DNA of 64,000 nucleotides from Bacteroidota bacterium (GTDB lineage: Bacteria > Bacteroidota > Bacteroidia > Bacteroidales > Prolixibacteraceae). Below the pieces are notes generated by a model. That model did no database searches. It was given only the letters and a program-made list of their open reading frames with translations, and was not told the DNA's origin. This document shows positions 20,301 through 27,699 of the stretch, piece by piece (within the stretch, counting starts at the first letter, position 1; every line of letters starts with the position of its first letter). The stretch is taken from the NCBI GenBank assembly GCA_023251435.1, contig JAHEYU010000018.1, forward strand, positions 18,740-82,739, given 5' to 3'. Made by a program: the position numbers and the translations under genes.

Positions 20301-23116
20301 CTGCTGGTTTCTATCCTGCAAAAGTTGGATTAGCTGGTGTATCTCCTGTTATCGCTAAAACTGAAGCTTTGAAATTGTATTTCAACGAAGATGTTAAAGC
20401 TGGTACCGCTACTGCTATGATTTATCGTTGGGACGGAGTTCTTGCAAAACCTGCAATGGTTGCTACTGTAGCTGCTGATAAACGCACTGTTACTTTAGGC
20501 GATTTAACTGGTCTTCCAACCAATCAGGAGTACTATGCAATTGTTAGTCCAGGTGTTGTTGTTGATGTTACTGATAACAATCCTTATGCTGGAGTAACTG
20601 ATGTTAAAGTTTGGAAGTTTATGTTGAAAGATGACGCAATCCCACAGATTGTTTCATATCTTCCTACTACAGACAACCAACCGGTTAATTCTAAATTAAC
20701 TATTAACTTCGATCGTCCTGTTGCTCTTACAGGTGCTGGATATGTTGCTCTTTACAAATCTGCTGCCGGTGGTGATGCAATTCAAATATGGCGTGGTGCT
20801 GACAATGGAACTACTGGTGCTTTCACTATTACAGGTAATACTGTTACTGTGAATCTACTTCCATTGGATGTAAATACTAAGTATTTTGTAGAACTTTCTG
20901 CAAGCACATTCGGATCAACTGCTGATATGACTAAAGTACAGACTGCTATTGCAAGAGCTGACTGGTCGTTCACAACAGAGGTTAATGCAAATCCAACTTT
21001 GGTTGCTGCTTCTCAGATGCCTGTTCCTAATTCGAATGGTAATTTGCTTGACTCTGATCTTTCTATGACATTTAATATGCCAGTTGAAGCAGGTTCAGGA
21101 AATATTCAGTTACATGCTGCTGATGGTTCATTGGTTCTTAACTTCGATGTTAAAGGTGCTGATGTAACTTTCAACAACGATATGGTTACTGTAGCATTAC
21201 CAAAATTAATGGAAAGCAAACAGTACTATGTAATTATTCCTGGAACAGCCATCCGTAATAAAACTTATACTCCTGAATACTTCGGTGGTATTACAGTTCC
21301 TTACTCTTGGAAATTCAATACAGGCGATTTCTCTGCTCCTACTGTAACTGCTACTCCAGCTACTGGAAATGCAATGCCTTTGACATTTAATGTTACATTG
21401 ACATTTAATGAAAAAGTAACCGGAGTTTCTGCATCGACCTTAACAGTTTCAAAAGGAACTATCAATTCAGTTTCTACTGAAGCATCTGGTTCAATTTATG
21501 TTGTTAATATTACTGCTCCTAGCTTATCAGAAGTAATTTTAACAGTTCCTGCTACAGTAAAAGACGTTGAAAACAACGCTCTTACTAAAACTACCTTTAC
21601 TTACAAGGTTGATAATTTTGATGCTCCTAAATTGGTAACTTGGACTCCTGCTGATGGTTCTATCGGTCTTGCTAAAGATACTTCTTTGGTGATGACATTT
21701 GATAAACCAGTTATGGCTGGAACTGGCAAGATTTATGTGTATAATTCATTGAATGAGTTATTCAAATCTTATACAGTTACTGCTGCTAACATAGTAGATA
21801 AAGTAGTTACTATTCCAATGACTGGTTTAGCAAGTGAAACAACTTATCTTGTTTTGTTTGAAGAAGGTGTTGTTAAAGACTTATTAGGTCTTCCTGCAGC
21901 TGCTTTAACTGATCCAACCAAATGGAATTTCACAATTGGTGATAACATCGCTCCAACTGTTGTAAGTATTACTCCTTTAGTTGCAAACAATGCTCCTAAT
22001 ACATTTGATGCTACTATCGTATTTAGCGAAGGAGTTGTTAATGTTGCACAGAGCATAACTGTTGATAAGGGTACTGTTACCGTTACCGGTTCAGGAACAA
22101 CTTACGTAGCTAAAATTTCTGGTGTAGATGGTGATGTTATTAAAATGACCATTGGTACTGGTGTTAAGGATGATGATTTGAGGAATAATTTAGCAACTGC
22201 TGTTACCAAAACTTATACAATTGGTGACAATACTGCTCCAACTTTAGTTGTTACTCCTCCTGCTTCGCCTGTTGCTACTGTATTTACTGTAGGTTTGAAA
22301 TTTAACGAACCTGTTTCTGGTGTAGCTTCTGGTGTAACAGTATCTGGTGGTACTTTAACTGATGTTAGCGGAACTGGTAGTACTTATACTTTAACCATAA
22401 CTGCAAAAGAGCAGACTCAGGTTGCTATCACATTAGCTAAAACAATTAAGGATATCGCTCCTAATACAAATGCTTTCGCTGGTCAGACTCTGACCTATAA
22501 AACTGGAGATTTTACTGCTCCTGTATTGTTAACCTGGACTCCGGTTGAAGAGAAAACTGCTAATAATCATCCTGCATTCAAGATGACTTTCAGCGAAAAT
22601 GTTGCTCTTGGTACTGGTGGTTCATTAAAGGTTTACAAAGTTTCTACAACAACTGCTGTATTAAACATTCCAATTACTGCTGGTATGATCAACGGTAATG
22701 AGATTAATGTTACTTACGCTCCAACACAAAACGGTCTTGACAAAAATGCAAGATACTATGTGTTAGTTGATGGTAATGCTATTACCGATGTTGCTGGAAA
22801 TAAATTTGCTGGAGTTTCTGATATCGCTGCCTGGAATTTCAGAACAGGTGACACTTTTGTAGTTGGTATCGATCCTACTGAAAATAGTTCTCTCGAGTTT
22901 AAGGTTTATCCAAACCCATTTGTTGATTTTGTTACTGTTGATAATGCTTCTAAACTTTCTAAAGTGATTGTTACAAACATCGCTGGTCAGGTTGTGAAAG
23001 AAGTTGTTAACCCAACTAACAGAATCCAATTAAACGAACTGCGTAGTGGTATTTACTTTATCTCATTGTATAGTGATGATACTGTAATTAAATCTGCGAA
23101 GATTGTAAAAAGGTAA
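14348..23116 (+). CDS. Giant exported Ig-repeat protein with type IX secretion sorting domain
   Basis: A 2922-residue protein. Residues 1-25 (MRKSFTRLFS..., ending QMAYG) form a Sec signal peptide. By eye about 23 modules of 95-130 residues follow, most joined by a G-D-x-x-A-P or F-T-x-x-D-x-x-A-P-x-V linker and carrying a central hydrophobic strand followed by F-(N/S/D)-E-x-V, the pattern of SbsA/Big_5 Ig-like domains. Two modules (about 272-373 and 1380-1485) look fibronectin-III-like instead. The C-terminus (about 2848-2922) has FKVYPNPF, VIVTNIAGQVV and LRSGIYFISL, a type A T9SS sorting domain, so the protein should cross the outer membrane by the Por machinery and be surface-anchored or released. 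Codon use is strongly GCT/GTT/ACT/GGT, as in the tuf and ribosomal genes here, suggesting high expression. There is no enzyme domain. It could be an S-layer, fibril or adhesin protein. Confidence 0.92.
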   Translation: MRKSFTRLFSIFVLLLGLSFQMAYGIVFVPASSVPTDGNTNAKPTDFATKFVVAFDVVPVISDAGGTAVIYKNSGLFMTFPVTKTSSNVVVVGKTLEITHGITSFTQGDVYSVAITDGAITGLAVGALANTVYDFTIGDYVAPALSTTAASYAPLKGAVSVMANLDASAFALTVPFSEAVTTPVAPGNKAVYIYKEDGTVVDIVKVSTLTVANGLGTATITVPVAATAIFQENTKYYVSIDAGAFVDASPNKNVFGGLTTPTTWTFTTRDYSAPAITATVTDITTSAAKLNVTLTEKGKYFYLLQTEVTADPANAAAVKAGGVAVTVATANTAVTSNLALLGSTSYEVFVVSENNEAASPNLGTAVVKKTFSSIDATAPVSVARGIINNTAKQTSGVYMVFNEQVKGGSGTLDLRLSSNESYVKQIGANLITSTKLTTAADVAKYPGSALNDWVAVVDFGMTLPSNLAYYIVFPSGYIVDMATPTANVFTAGAFGNPINKGDWGLTSSDFELPTVTVAFATPASLASDINVTFNETVQKQLSTVTDWAQVLALEVNNVAVPFTVTSPAGAGNGTVIVIDPTPATLSSNTVYTVRLRMDAVKDLNNNAIVTEKVYTLTTGDLDAFAVQYGSSVGATTTTNLLANSTFKIDFNKAVKVNTTGTTWVDATSANLLPLVTFKKGAAVKTFTVAYDATTFTVTITPTDALVCNASDYTVDLDGTKIRDAQSVVLSTIGGYALTTTYTVKDYNAPLAATSHSGDMPNNATPLTITLTDDNLGTLQDLNNVALAAPAIEDHVTFKEGSSNGPNLGFTATYVGGVITLTPTVALANGSTYYYGIGASVKDANNNVTTGKFSTFKMVAPTVAPTIVANTYTLNGSAQTPVADKLVNIVAKTGNIVTVTVTFNDNVKEVVSAAPFTNITLTDGTTTWTAPVMPINVSGNTLTVDFTGVTPLASEALCTLTLPASLVQGSTAYTNTPIPTFAQFAGKAIQFNSKDVVVPVVTANTPAASAVAIALNTALKLDFTEKVELGTGNILIKRGATTEQTIAINSTNVTLNAAGTQATIVKANLLNYNTVYTVDVPAGAFKDDISANGNALTSFTFTTDVNPQPTASTLVPADNSDQVALSPLTLGMTFSEEVIKYDPLVGTRKLWYLIENTGTTLVPGTRAIFNGSNDLVAGTDVVVANNYIETATVGISGNVVSISTGFTPVAGKRYYVLITPGAFLDKSTGVASLPANPVPGVFAGVTSDLTWNFTTLDENPGTVTFVYTKRADNKVAVTSNITINFTRPIKKADGSVINDSDVANLFTLTKTAGPVTGPAIKAFVGTISADKKTVTILNSSLVTLGELTELSTYTIGMNPGAIIYQNGSAVAGAFDTFNTSDYTAPAVVASIVAPIADVIKDKAKIRFTATDNLNLATLYYTIQAGDNTTPTPAVAVVKTGMSKAIAGVSPKVENYEFTGLAEETSYVVWTVAVDEAGNDSPVSKIVFITDDVTKPLLSTKPTSFDAAGKLTFVFNEDVSPVAGSVRILDAASMTELAVLGLNAVPAKPKELITDAFAPATTNALVNYYVEIDKGKVGDVPVVAGDAINYYDGLFRTDLMVTSKDVTLPNLLSSSIPATDVPVNFSFTLTFDEKVKNAATLPVDALVIEKWNTTTLAWEAFEIVNPANMVSNNTEVVTVTLSRTLSSLGLYRATLKSLTFSDLAGNLHTIVAPWVATFTAKDVVAPVATFLPAKNATGIAAGVTPLTMTFNEAIRLLDNTAIDAYDLDSLVYFRKDNTPMAFDAAIAGSVITITPAAALVVDGTYTYGFKAKFEDAANNAVTADAATFKTVTTTPAAQYLTWMPVKASPYAAPWPWLATAGTVTMNFNAPIYTYSTVAATNNLVVTPANIVSLGIVTVKQNGITLVANTDYVLSTPDNKTIVVTPKTNWVSSSTVEVIINGATIQYAVEGNVTVLGTTGVPFDASTYKAEDIIDPIVDVTYVAAGFTAGFYPAKVGLAGVSPVIAKTEALKLYFNEDVKAGTATAMIYRWDGVLAKPAMVATVAADKRTVTLGDLTGLPTNQEYYAIVSPGVVVDVTDNNPYAGVTDVKVWKFMLKDDAIPQIVSYLPTTDNQPVNSKLTINFDRPVALTGAGYVALYKSAAGGDAIQIWRGADNGTTGAFTITGNTVTVNLLPLDVNTKYFVELSASTFGSTADMTKVQTAIARADWSFTTEVNANPTLVAASQMPVPNSNGNLLDSDLSMTFNMPVEAGSGNIQLHAADGSLVLNFDVKGADVTFNNDMVTVALPKLMESKQYYVIIPGTAIRNKTYTPEYFGGITVPYSWKFNTGDFSAPTVTATPATGNAMPLTFNVTLTFNEKVTGVSASTLTVSKGTINSVSTEASGSIYVVNITAPSLSEVILTVPATVKDVENNALTKTTFTYKVDNFDAPKLVTWTPADGSIGLAKDTSLVMTFDKPVMAGTGKIYVYNSLNELFKSYTVTAANIVDKVVTIPMTGLASETTYLVLFEEGVVKDLLGLPAAALTDPTKWNFTIGDNIAPTVVSITPLVANNAPNTFDATIVFSEGVVNVAQSITVDKGTVTVTGSGTTYVAKISGVDGDVIKMTIGTGVKDDDLRNNLATAVTKTYTIGDNTAPTLVVTPPASPVATVFTVGLKFNEPVSGVASGVTVSGGTLTDVSGTGSTYTLTITAKEQTQVAITLAKTIKDIAPNTNAFAGQTLTYKTGDFTAPVLLTWTPVEEKTANNHPAFKMTFSENVALGTGGSLKVYKVSTTTAVLNIPITAGMINGNEINVTYAPTQNGLDKNARYYVLVDGNAITDVAGNKFAGVSDIAAWNFRTGDTFVVGIDPTENSSLEFKVYPNPFVDFVTVDNASKLSKVIVTNIAGQVVKEVVNPTNRIQLNELRSGIYFISLYSDDTVIKSAKIVKR
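14423..22860 (+). repeat. Array of about 23 divergent Ig-like modules within the giant gene
   Basis: Module borders recur about every 300-390 nt as codons for x-D-x-x-A-P. Examples encode GDYVAPAL, RDYSAPAI, SKDVVVPV, GDFSAPTV, VDNFDAPK, GDNIAPTV, GDNTAPTL and GDFTAPVL. The modules are similar as proteins but clearly different as DNA; I saw no identical block longer than a short word. The array therefore looks old and diversified rather than newly duplicated. The count was made by eye and could be off by one or two. Confidence 0.8.
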
Positions 23117-23139
23117 TACCGAATTGATTGATTAAAAAG

Positions 23140-23168
23140 GGGAAGCTTGCGGGCTTCCCTTTTTTTTT
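23140..23168 (+). terminator. Terminator after the giant gene
   Basis: GGGAAGC pairs with GCTTCCC (23140-23146 with 23153-23159) and is followed by a run of nine or more T, about 20 nt after the stop codon. The preceding A-run extends the stem. Confidence 0.92.
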
Positions 23169-23198
23169 ACTTATAATTTTAAGAAGATATTTTTCGTA

Positions 23199-23948
23199 AT
23201 GAAATTACTACAAAATCACCGTTCTGTGCGCAGTTACATTTCTGATGAAATTAACGAAGAAGTATTAAATGAAATTCTATTGTCAGGAATCAGGGCTTCT
23301 AACACTGGCAATATGCAGTTATACAGTGTTGTTGTCACTAAAGATATTCACAAAAAGAAGCTGCTGGCACCGTTACACTTTAACCAGCCCATGGTAAATC
23401 AAGCTCCTGTCTTATTGACTATCTGCTTTGATATTAACCGGTTTTATACATGGTGTAGTGCACGTAATACAGAAACGGAGTTTAAAAATCTTTTATGGTT
23501 GTTAAACGGGACTATTGATGCGTCGATACTTGCACAGAATATTTGCGTTGCTGCGGAAATTCTTGGATTAGGAATTTGCTATTTGGGAACTACATTGTAT
23601 AACGCCCCTGAAATTAGTTCAGTACTGAAACTTCCTGTTGGTGTTATACCAATTACTGCCTTAACTCTCGGTTATCCTGATGTTATTCCTGAACTTTCGG
23701 ATCGTCTGCCTTTAGAGGCTGTAGTGCATTATGAAGAATATAATGACTACAATGAATCACTGATCGACGTGATTTATAAGGATAAGGAGGAACTTGAAAC
23801 TTCGAAAAGATTTGTGACTGAAAATAGTAAGGAGAACCTTGCTCAGGTATACACGGAAGTTAGATATAAAAAGGCTGACAGTAAATTTTTTACTAAAAAA
23901 CTATCGAAGTTTTTAGTTGATCAGGGTTTTAGGTTGAGTGATCTTTAA
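23199..23948 (+). CDS. Nitroreductase family NAD(P)H-dependent flavin oxidoreductase
   Basis: The 249-residue protein starts with the FMN-binding HRSVRSY motif of the NfsA/FRP type. It continues with GIRASNTGNMQLYSVVV, ILAQNICVAAEILGLGICYLG and LTLGYPD, all standard landmarks, and has the C-terminal extension of the NfsA group. It should bind FMN as a homodimer and reduce quinones, nitroaromatics or other acceptors; the natural substrate is unknown. It is a single plus-strand gene after the giant gene's terminator. Its last four bases overlap the end of the convergent GT2 gene, so transcription from the two sides collides here with no terminator visible. Confidence 0.88.
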   Translation: MKLLQNHRSVRSYISDEINEEVLNEILLSGIRASNTGNMQLYSVVVTKDIHKKKLLAPLHFNQPMVNQAPVLLTICFDINRFYTWCSARNTETEFKNLLWLLNGTIDASILAQNICVAAEILGLGICYLGTTLYNAPEISSVLKLPVGVIPITALTLGYPDVIPELSDRLPLEAVVHYEEYNDYNESLIDVIYKDKEELETSKRFVTENSKENLAQVYTEVRYKKADSKFFTKKLSKFLVDQGFRLSDL

Positions 23949-24655
23949 ATACGATCCAGGCGTTTAATGAGTTTATGAAAGTAGTATTTTATCGGGTTTT
24001 CATATTTTAACTGCTTCCATGGCCGGCTGCTGTGTGGTTTGTGTAAAACACCCATCGAAAGTATCAGATAGTTGTTCAGCCCGAGCTGAAGCGACTTTCT
24101 TGAGATAGAAACGTCGTACCAATGCTTTTCTGCTGAAAGTGTATTGAAATCATACTGTTTTAGCAATTCTAAAGTCATCAAAGTGCAACAGAAACTAAGA
24201 CTGTGCCTTGTTTTGGCGATATCCTTTTTCGAAGCTTTAAAGTTCAGATAAGGAAAGTTGATCTTTCCTTCGCGATCGTTTGTTATCGCTCCAACCATAC
24301 CGCAATGATTCAATTCTTTTGAATACCGGATTAACTCTGTTAGTGTATTTTTTTTTACTTCCACATCCGATTCCACGATTATCAGTGGGATGTTAAGATT
24401 TAGAGCTTTCTGTTGTGCCATCTGCAAAACAAGACGATAGTTTGGCGATGGTGTTTCGGTAATTTCCTGCAAGTTGATAAGTTCAAAATTGTATTCGGAA
24501 CTCATTTCCTTTAGTTGTCTGGTAGTTTCCTCTGTACTGAAGTCATTGTAAACACAATATTGAAATTTTCCATCTGATTTATAAATTGATTGGATTGTCT
24601 CAATAGTAGTATTTAATGAGTCTTTTACCGGTGTTATTACAAGGGCTTCGTACAT
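23945..24655 (-). CDS. GT2-like glycosyltransferase
   Basis: The 236-residue protein has a GT-A fold layout: EALVITPVKDSLNTTIETIQSI at the start, YCVYNDFSTEE as the nucleotide-binding strand, and LIIVESDVEVKKNTLTELI, where ESDVE takes the place of the usual DxD metal motif. It is short for the family and has no membrane helix, so it is likely cytosolic or peripheral. It is the last of a minus-strand trio (SDR, Ldh-type, GT2) with gaps of 10 and 27 nt, suggesting an operon. Donor and acceptor are unknown. The altered metal motif may be functional but leaves some doubt about activity. Confidence 0.78.
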   Translation of the reverse strand: MYEALVITPVKDSLNTTIETIQSIYKSDGKFQYCVYNDFSTEETTRQLKEMSSEYNFELINLQEITETPSPNYRLVLQMAQQKALNLNIPLIIVESDVEVKKNTLTELIRYSKELNHCGMVGAITNDREGKINFPYLNFKASKKDIAKTRHSLSFCCTLMTLELLKQYDFNTLSAEKHWYDVSISRKSLQLGLNNYLILSMGVLHKPHSSRPWKQLKYENPIKYYFHKLIKRLDRI

Positions 24656-24682
24656 ACAAGTTTAAACTTTCTTTTTTACTAA

Positions 24683-25774
24683 TTATTGTTTTTGAGGGCA
24701 ATCGAAAACAAGACCAAATTTCTTTCCAAGCTTCTGCAAATCATCAATTACCTGTTCATGCAAAGGTATTCCATTTTTAGTACGTTCAATGGTTAATATG
24801 CGTTCTGGATCCCCCGGAATGAGCACCCGCTGCTGGCCCGCGATAGGTTCTGCATTCCTGAATGTCTTAATCCAGTTATCCATGTGTTCTTTAAATTCAG
24901 TTGCGGGCCTGAAAGCATCAACGCGGATAGCCCCCAGAAAATGTCCGATTCCGCTGCCCACATGATTTGCAGGAGGTTCGAGAAATGCAACAAAGGGTGG
25001 CACCCAGGGCCCGTAATTTGCTCCTGAAAGCACTGCCGAAAAAATATCAACCATTGCACCCAAACAATAACCTTTATGCCCTCCGTGCTCTCGATCGCCT
25101 CCCAAAGGAAGCATCGATCCTCCATTCCGGAGTGAAAATGCATCGGTTGTTGGATTTCCGTCTTTATCTTGTGTCCACCCGAGTGGGGCATCTTCTCCTT
25201 TTCGCTGAAGTACCTCAAGTTTTCCGTTGGCAACGGTGGTGGTTGCCATGTCGATTACAAACGGAGGTTCGTTTAGCGCTGGAATTGCCACTGCTATTGG
25301 ATTTGTACCCAGAAACCGGCTTTTCGAAAAAGTGGGTGCTACAAGCGGGCTGGCATTGGTCATTGAAATTCCAATCATATCGTGGTCGAGAGCCAGCATT
25401 GAATGATAGCCGGCTATTCCGTAGTGATTCGAATTTTGTACAGCGACCCACCCGGTACCAGCGATTTTTGCCTTTTCAATTGCAATATTCATCGCATGGG
25501 GTGCTGTAACCAATCCAAGACCCAGATCGCCATCAAGAACCGCTGTACTTGGCGTTTCATGAATGATTTTCATTTCAGGTGTGGCATTGAGCCTTTTTAA
25601 CTCCCAAAGTCTTACATAGCCGCTTAATCGGGCTACACCGTGTGAATCTACTCCCCGCAAATCAGCCTGATTTAAACAATCAGCTGCTACTTTTGCTTGA
25701 TTGTCGGGACAGCCTATACTTTTGAATATCCGGTATGTAAAATCCAATAAATAATTTGAGTCAAGATTGATCAT
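24683..25774 (-). CDS. Malate/L-lactate dehydrogenase (Ldh) family NAD(P)H oxidoreductase
   Basis: A 363-residue member of the YlbC/ComC/AllD-type dehydrogenase family, which differs in fold from classical lactate and malate dehydrogenases. Landmarks are ADLRGVDSHGVARL with the conserved His, AVQNSNHYGIAGYH, PSTAVLDGDLGLGLV, DMATTTVANGKLEV and EHGGHKGYCLGAMVDIFSAVLSGA. It should reduce or oxidise a 2-oxo/2-hydroxy acid with NAD(P)H; members act on malate, sulfolactate, ureidoglycolate or others, so the substrate is open. It starts 10 nt after the SDR gene on the same strand and precedes the GT2 gene by 27 nt. Length is normal. Confidence 0.88.
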   Translation of the reverse strand: MINLDSNYLLDFTYRIFKSIGCPDNQAKVAADCLNQADLRGVDSHGVARLSGYVRLWELKRLNATPEMKIIHETPSTAVLDGDLGLGLVTAPHAMNIAIEKAKIAGTGWVAVQNSNHYGIAGYHSMLALDHDMIGISMTNASPLVAPTFSKSRFLGTNPIAVAIPALNEPPFVIDMATTTVANGKLEVLQRKGEDAPLGWTQDKDGNPTTDAFSLRNGGSMLPLGGDREHGGHKGYCLGAMVDIFSAVLSGANYGPWVPPFVAFLEPPANHVGSGIGHFLGAIRVDAFRPATEFKEHMDNWIKTFRNAEPIAGQQRVLIPGDPERILTIERTKNGIPLHEQVIDDLQKLGKKFGLVFDCPQKQ

Positions 25775-25784
25775 TAATAAGATG

Positions 25785-26546
25785 TTATTTTCTGTTGAAA
25801 TCTCTGGCCGAAGCCTGGTTGGTTGGCATTATCAGTAAATCGTCAATATTTACATGTGGCGGACGTGAAAGAACGAATAAAATGGTTTCTGCAATGTCTT
25901 TTGCCGATAGTGGAGTAAATCCTTTGTAAACCTGTGCTGCTTTTTCCTCGTCGCCATGAAATCTGACCAGCGAAAATTCAGTTTCTACCGCTCCGGGGGC
26001 AATCGAACTAACTTTTATTCCTGATGGCATGAGTTCAATTCGCATAGCTTTTGTAATCGCTGCTACAGCGTGTTTCGTGCCACAATAAACCGATCCGTTT
26101 GGGTAAGCTTCTTTTCCCGCGATTGACGACATATTAATGATGTGTCCGCTTTGTCTTGCGATCATCCAGGGCGAAACGATTCTGGTCATATACAGTAATC
26201 CTTTCACATTGGTGTCGATCATTGCTTCCCAATCATCAATATCAGCTGAATTAACCGAACCTATACCGGCAGCCAGTCCTGCATTGTTAAATAAAAAGTC
26301 TATTGCTTTCCATTCCTCCGGAAGTGATGCCAGTGCCAATTCAACTTCTGTTTTTTTCCTGACATCAAAGTTTAGGGTAAGTACTTTGCAGTCAAAACTC
26401 GACTCGAATTGTTTTTTGATCGTCTCCAGTCGTTCTTTTCTGCGTCCCGTAAGAATAAGGTTATAGTTGTTTTGGGCAAGAAGAAAGGCTGTTTCGTAAC
26501 CGATACCTGCTGTGGCTCCGGTAATTAGGGCTATTTTCTGATTCAT
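25785..26546 (-). CDS. Short-chain dehydrogenase/reductase (YdfG-like)
   Basis: A 253-residue classical SDR. The NAD(P) loop is TGATAGIGYETA near residue 9, followed by TGRRKERL, where the arginines favour NADP. NNAGLA and the catalytic Ser and YCGTKHA (Tyr-x-x-x-Lys) are intact. The tail LFVLSRPPHVNIDDLLIMPTNQ is like YdfG, the NADP-dependent 3-hydroxy acid/serine dehydrogenase group. It is first in the minus-strand trio. The likely substrate is a beta-hydroxy acid, but this is by family resemblance only. Confidence 0.9.
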   Translation of the reverse strand: MNQKIALITGATAGIGYETAFLLAQNNYNLILTGRRKERLETIKKQFESSFDCKVLTLNFDVRKKTEVELALASLPEEWKAIDFLFNNAGLAAGIGSVNSADIDDWEAMIDTNVKGLLYMTRIVSPWMIARQSGHIINMSSIAGKEAYPNGSVYCGTKHAVAAITKAMRIELMPSGIKVSSIAPGAVETEFSLVRFHGDEEKAAQVYKGFTPLSAKDIAETILFVLSRPPHVNIDDLLIMPTNQASARDFNRK

Positions 26547-26618
26547 TGGATTTGAGCGTTAAAAGGAAGGCTAAAATTAAAAATATCTCAAAACTTATGG
26601 AATAACAAACTACTTAAT

Positions 26619-26626
26619 TATTTTTG
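26619..26626 (+). promoter_or_regulatory. Candidate -7 box before the PurL-like gene
   Basis: TATTTTTG fits TAnnTTTG 29 nt before the start codon. A -33 partner is not evident. Confidence 0.4.
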
Positions 26627-26655
26627 TTTCTGCATTTAATGAAAACAGACACATT

Positions 26656-27693
26656 ATGATCGAGCAAAAAGAAGAAATTCAGGAGTTTACAATTGATCAA
26701 ATTCCAGAGGAACAAGATATTCAGGATATTGTATATAATTTAATGGCCGATCCAAATTTGGCTCCGATTAATTACTTCAACGATTTCAGCGAAGAAACTG
26801 TTGATATTGCTACTATGTCAAACGATGAAACGGATGAAAATGGTATTTTTTATACTGAAAACGGGCAATTGATGGCAATGACCACTCATGCCTTGCATCA
26901 TCATCTCGAATTCGATCCTCAAAAGGCGACTGAAATGCTTATAGCGCGGGCTGTACGTAAAATGATTTGCTTCGGTGCGGTTCCTGAAGCTGTCAGTTCA
27001 TTTTTATACCATATTAATATTACAGATCCAAATGGGCAATTTATCGCTTCAGGAGCAAAAAAGGGACTGGTAAATGCCTGTAATAAATTCAATATAAAAT
27101 TAACCGACCGGAAAATACGATTTGATTATTTCTCTGGTCATGGTCCGGTATATCCTACCATTATAATTAGTTTGCTTGGTTCTGTTCCTGATAAGGAAAA
27201 AATTGTTACCCATAGTCTCAAGAAAAAAGGAAATAATATTTTCATGATCGGCAAGTCTTATGACGACGTAAATTCATCGGAATACCTTGAATTTTATCAT
27301 GAGATTTCAGATTCGGGACTTCCTGTTTTTGACATTGACGTTGAAGTTGGCTTACAAAATGTGATGAAACGGTTAATTGCTGAAGGTTTGCTAAGTTCGG
27401 CGAATCCTGTAGGTAAAGGGGGATTGTTTTTTTCGCTCTTACGCGCCGGATTACCTTCGGGATTTGGGTTTGATATAACTACCGATGCAGAGGTAAGAAG
27501 AGATGCTTTTCTTTTTGGCGAGTCGATGGGACGTATTGCTGTTGGTGTTGATTTGACAAAAGTTGACGAGTTTGTTGATCTGATGAGTAGTCTGAAAGTT
27601 CCTTTCTTTGCTTTGGGGCATGTTACCAAGGGCGAAATCAGAATTGATGATGACTCTTTTGGATATATCGACAAAATGACGCCTTCGAACTAG
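26656..27693 (+). CDS. Degenerate PurL/AIR-synthase-fold protein of unknown function
   Basis: The 345-residue protein aligns by eye with half of FGAM synthase (PurL). ARAVRKMICFGAVPEAVSSF matches the strand with the usual Gly-Ala-x-Pro. The C-terminal half has KKKGNNIFMIGKSYDDVNSSEY, then ANPVGKGGLFFSLLRAGLPSGFGFDI, which stands where PurL has H-D-V-S-D-G-G-L; the His and Asp of that motif are missing. The first 60 residues are acidic and lack the nucleotide-binding start of active PurL. It is much too short to be the usual single-chain PurL and does not match PurM. It precedes ubiE by 6 nt, so the two are cotranscribed. A structural or regulatory role is possible; catalysis in purine synthesis is unlikely. 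Confidence 0.72.
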   Translation: MIEQKEEIQEFTIDQIPEEQDIQDIVYNLMADPNLAPINYFNDFSEETVDIATMSNDETDENGIFYTENGQLMAMTTHALHHHLEFDPQKATEMLIARAVRKMICFGAVPEAVSSFLYHINITDPNGQFIASGAKKGLVNACNKFNIKLTDRKIRFDYFSGHGPVYPTIIISLLGSVPDKEKIVTHSLKKKGNNIFMIGKSYDDVNSSEYLEFYHEISDSGLPVFDIDVEVGLQNVMKRLIAEGLLSSANPVGKGGLFFSLLRAGLPSGFGFDITTDAEVRRDAFLFGESMGRIAVGVDLTKVDEFVDLMSSLKVPFFALGHVTKGEIRIDDDSFGYIDKMTPSN

Positions 27694-27699
27694 TTTACC

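Noticed and set aside
15754..23029. Several minus-strand frames of 60-116 codons inside the giant gene
   Set aside because: They are shadows caused by the biased codon use; they have valine/threonine-rich nonsense composition and no start context.
14348..23116. Recent tandem duplication or assembly artefact in the giant gene
   Set aside because: Modules differ strongly in DNA; no long identical blocks were seen, and the frame is intact across 8.8 kb.
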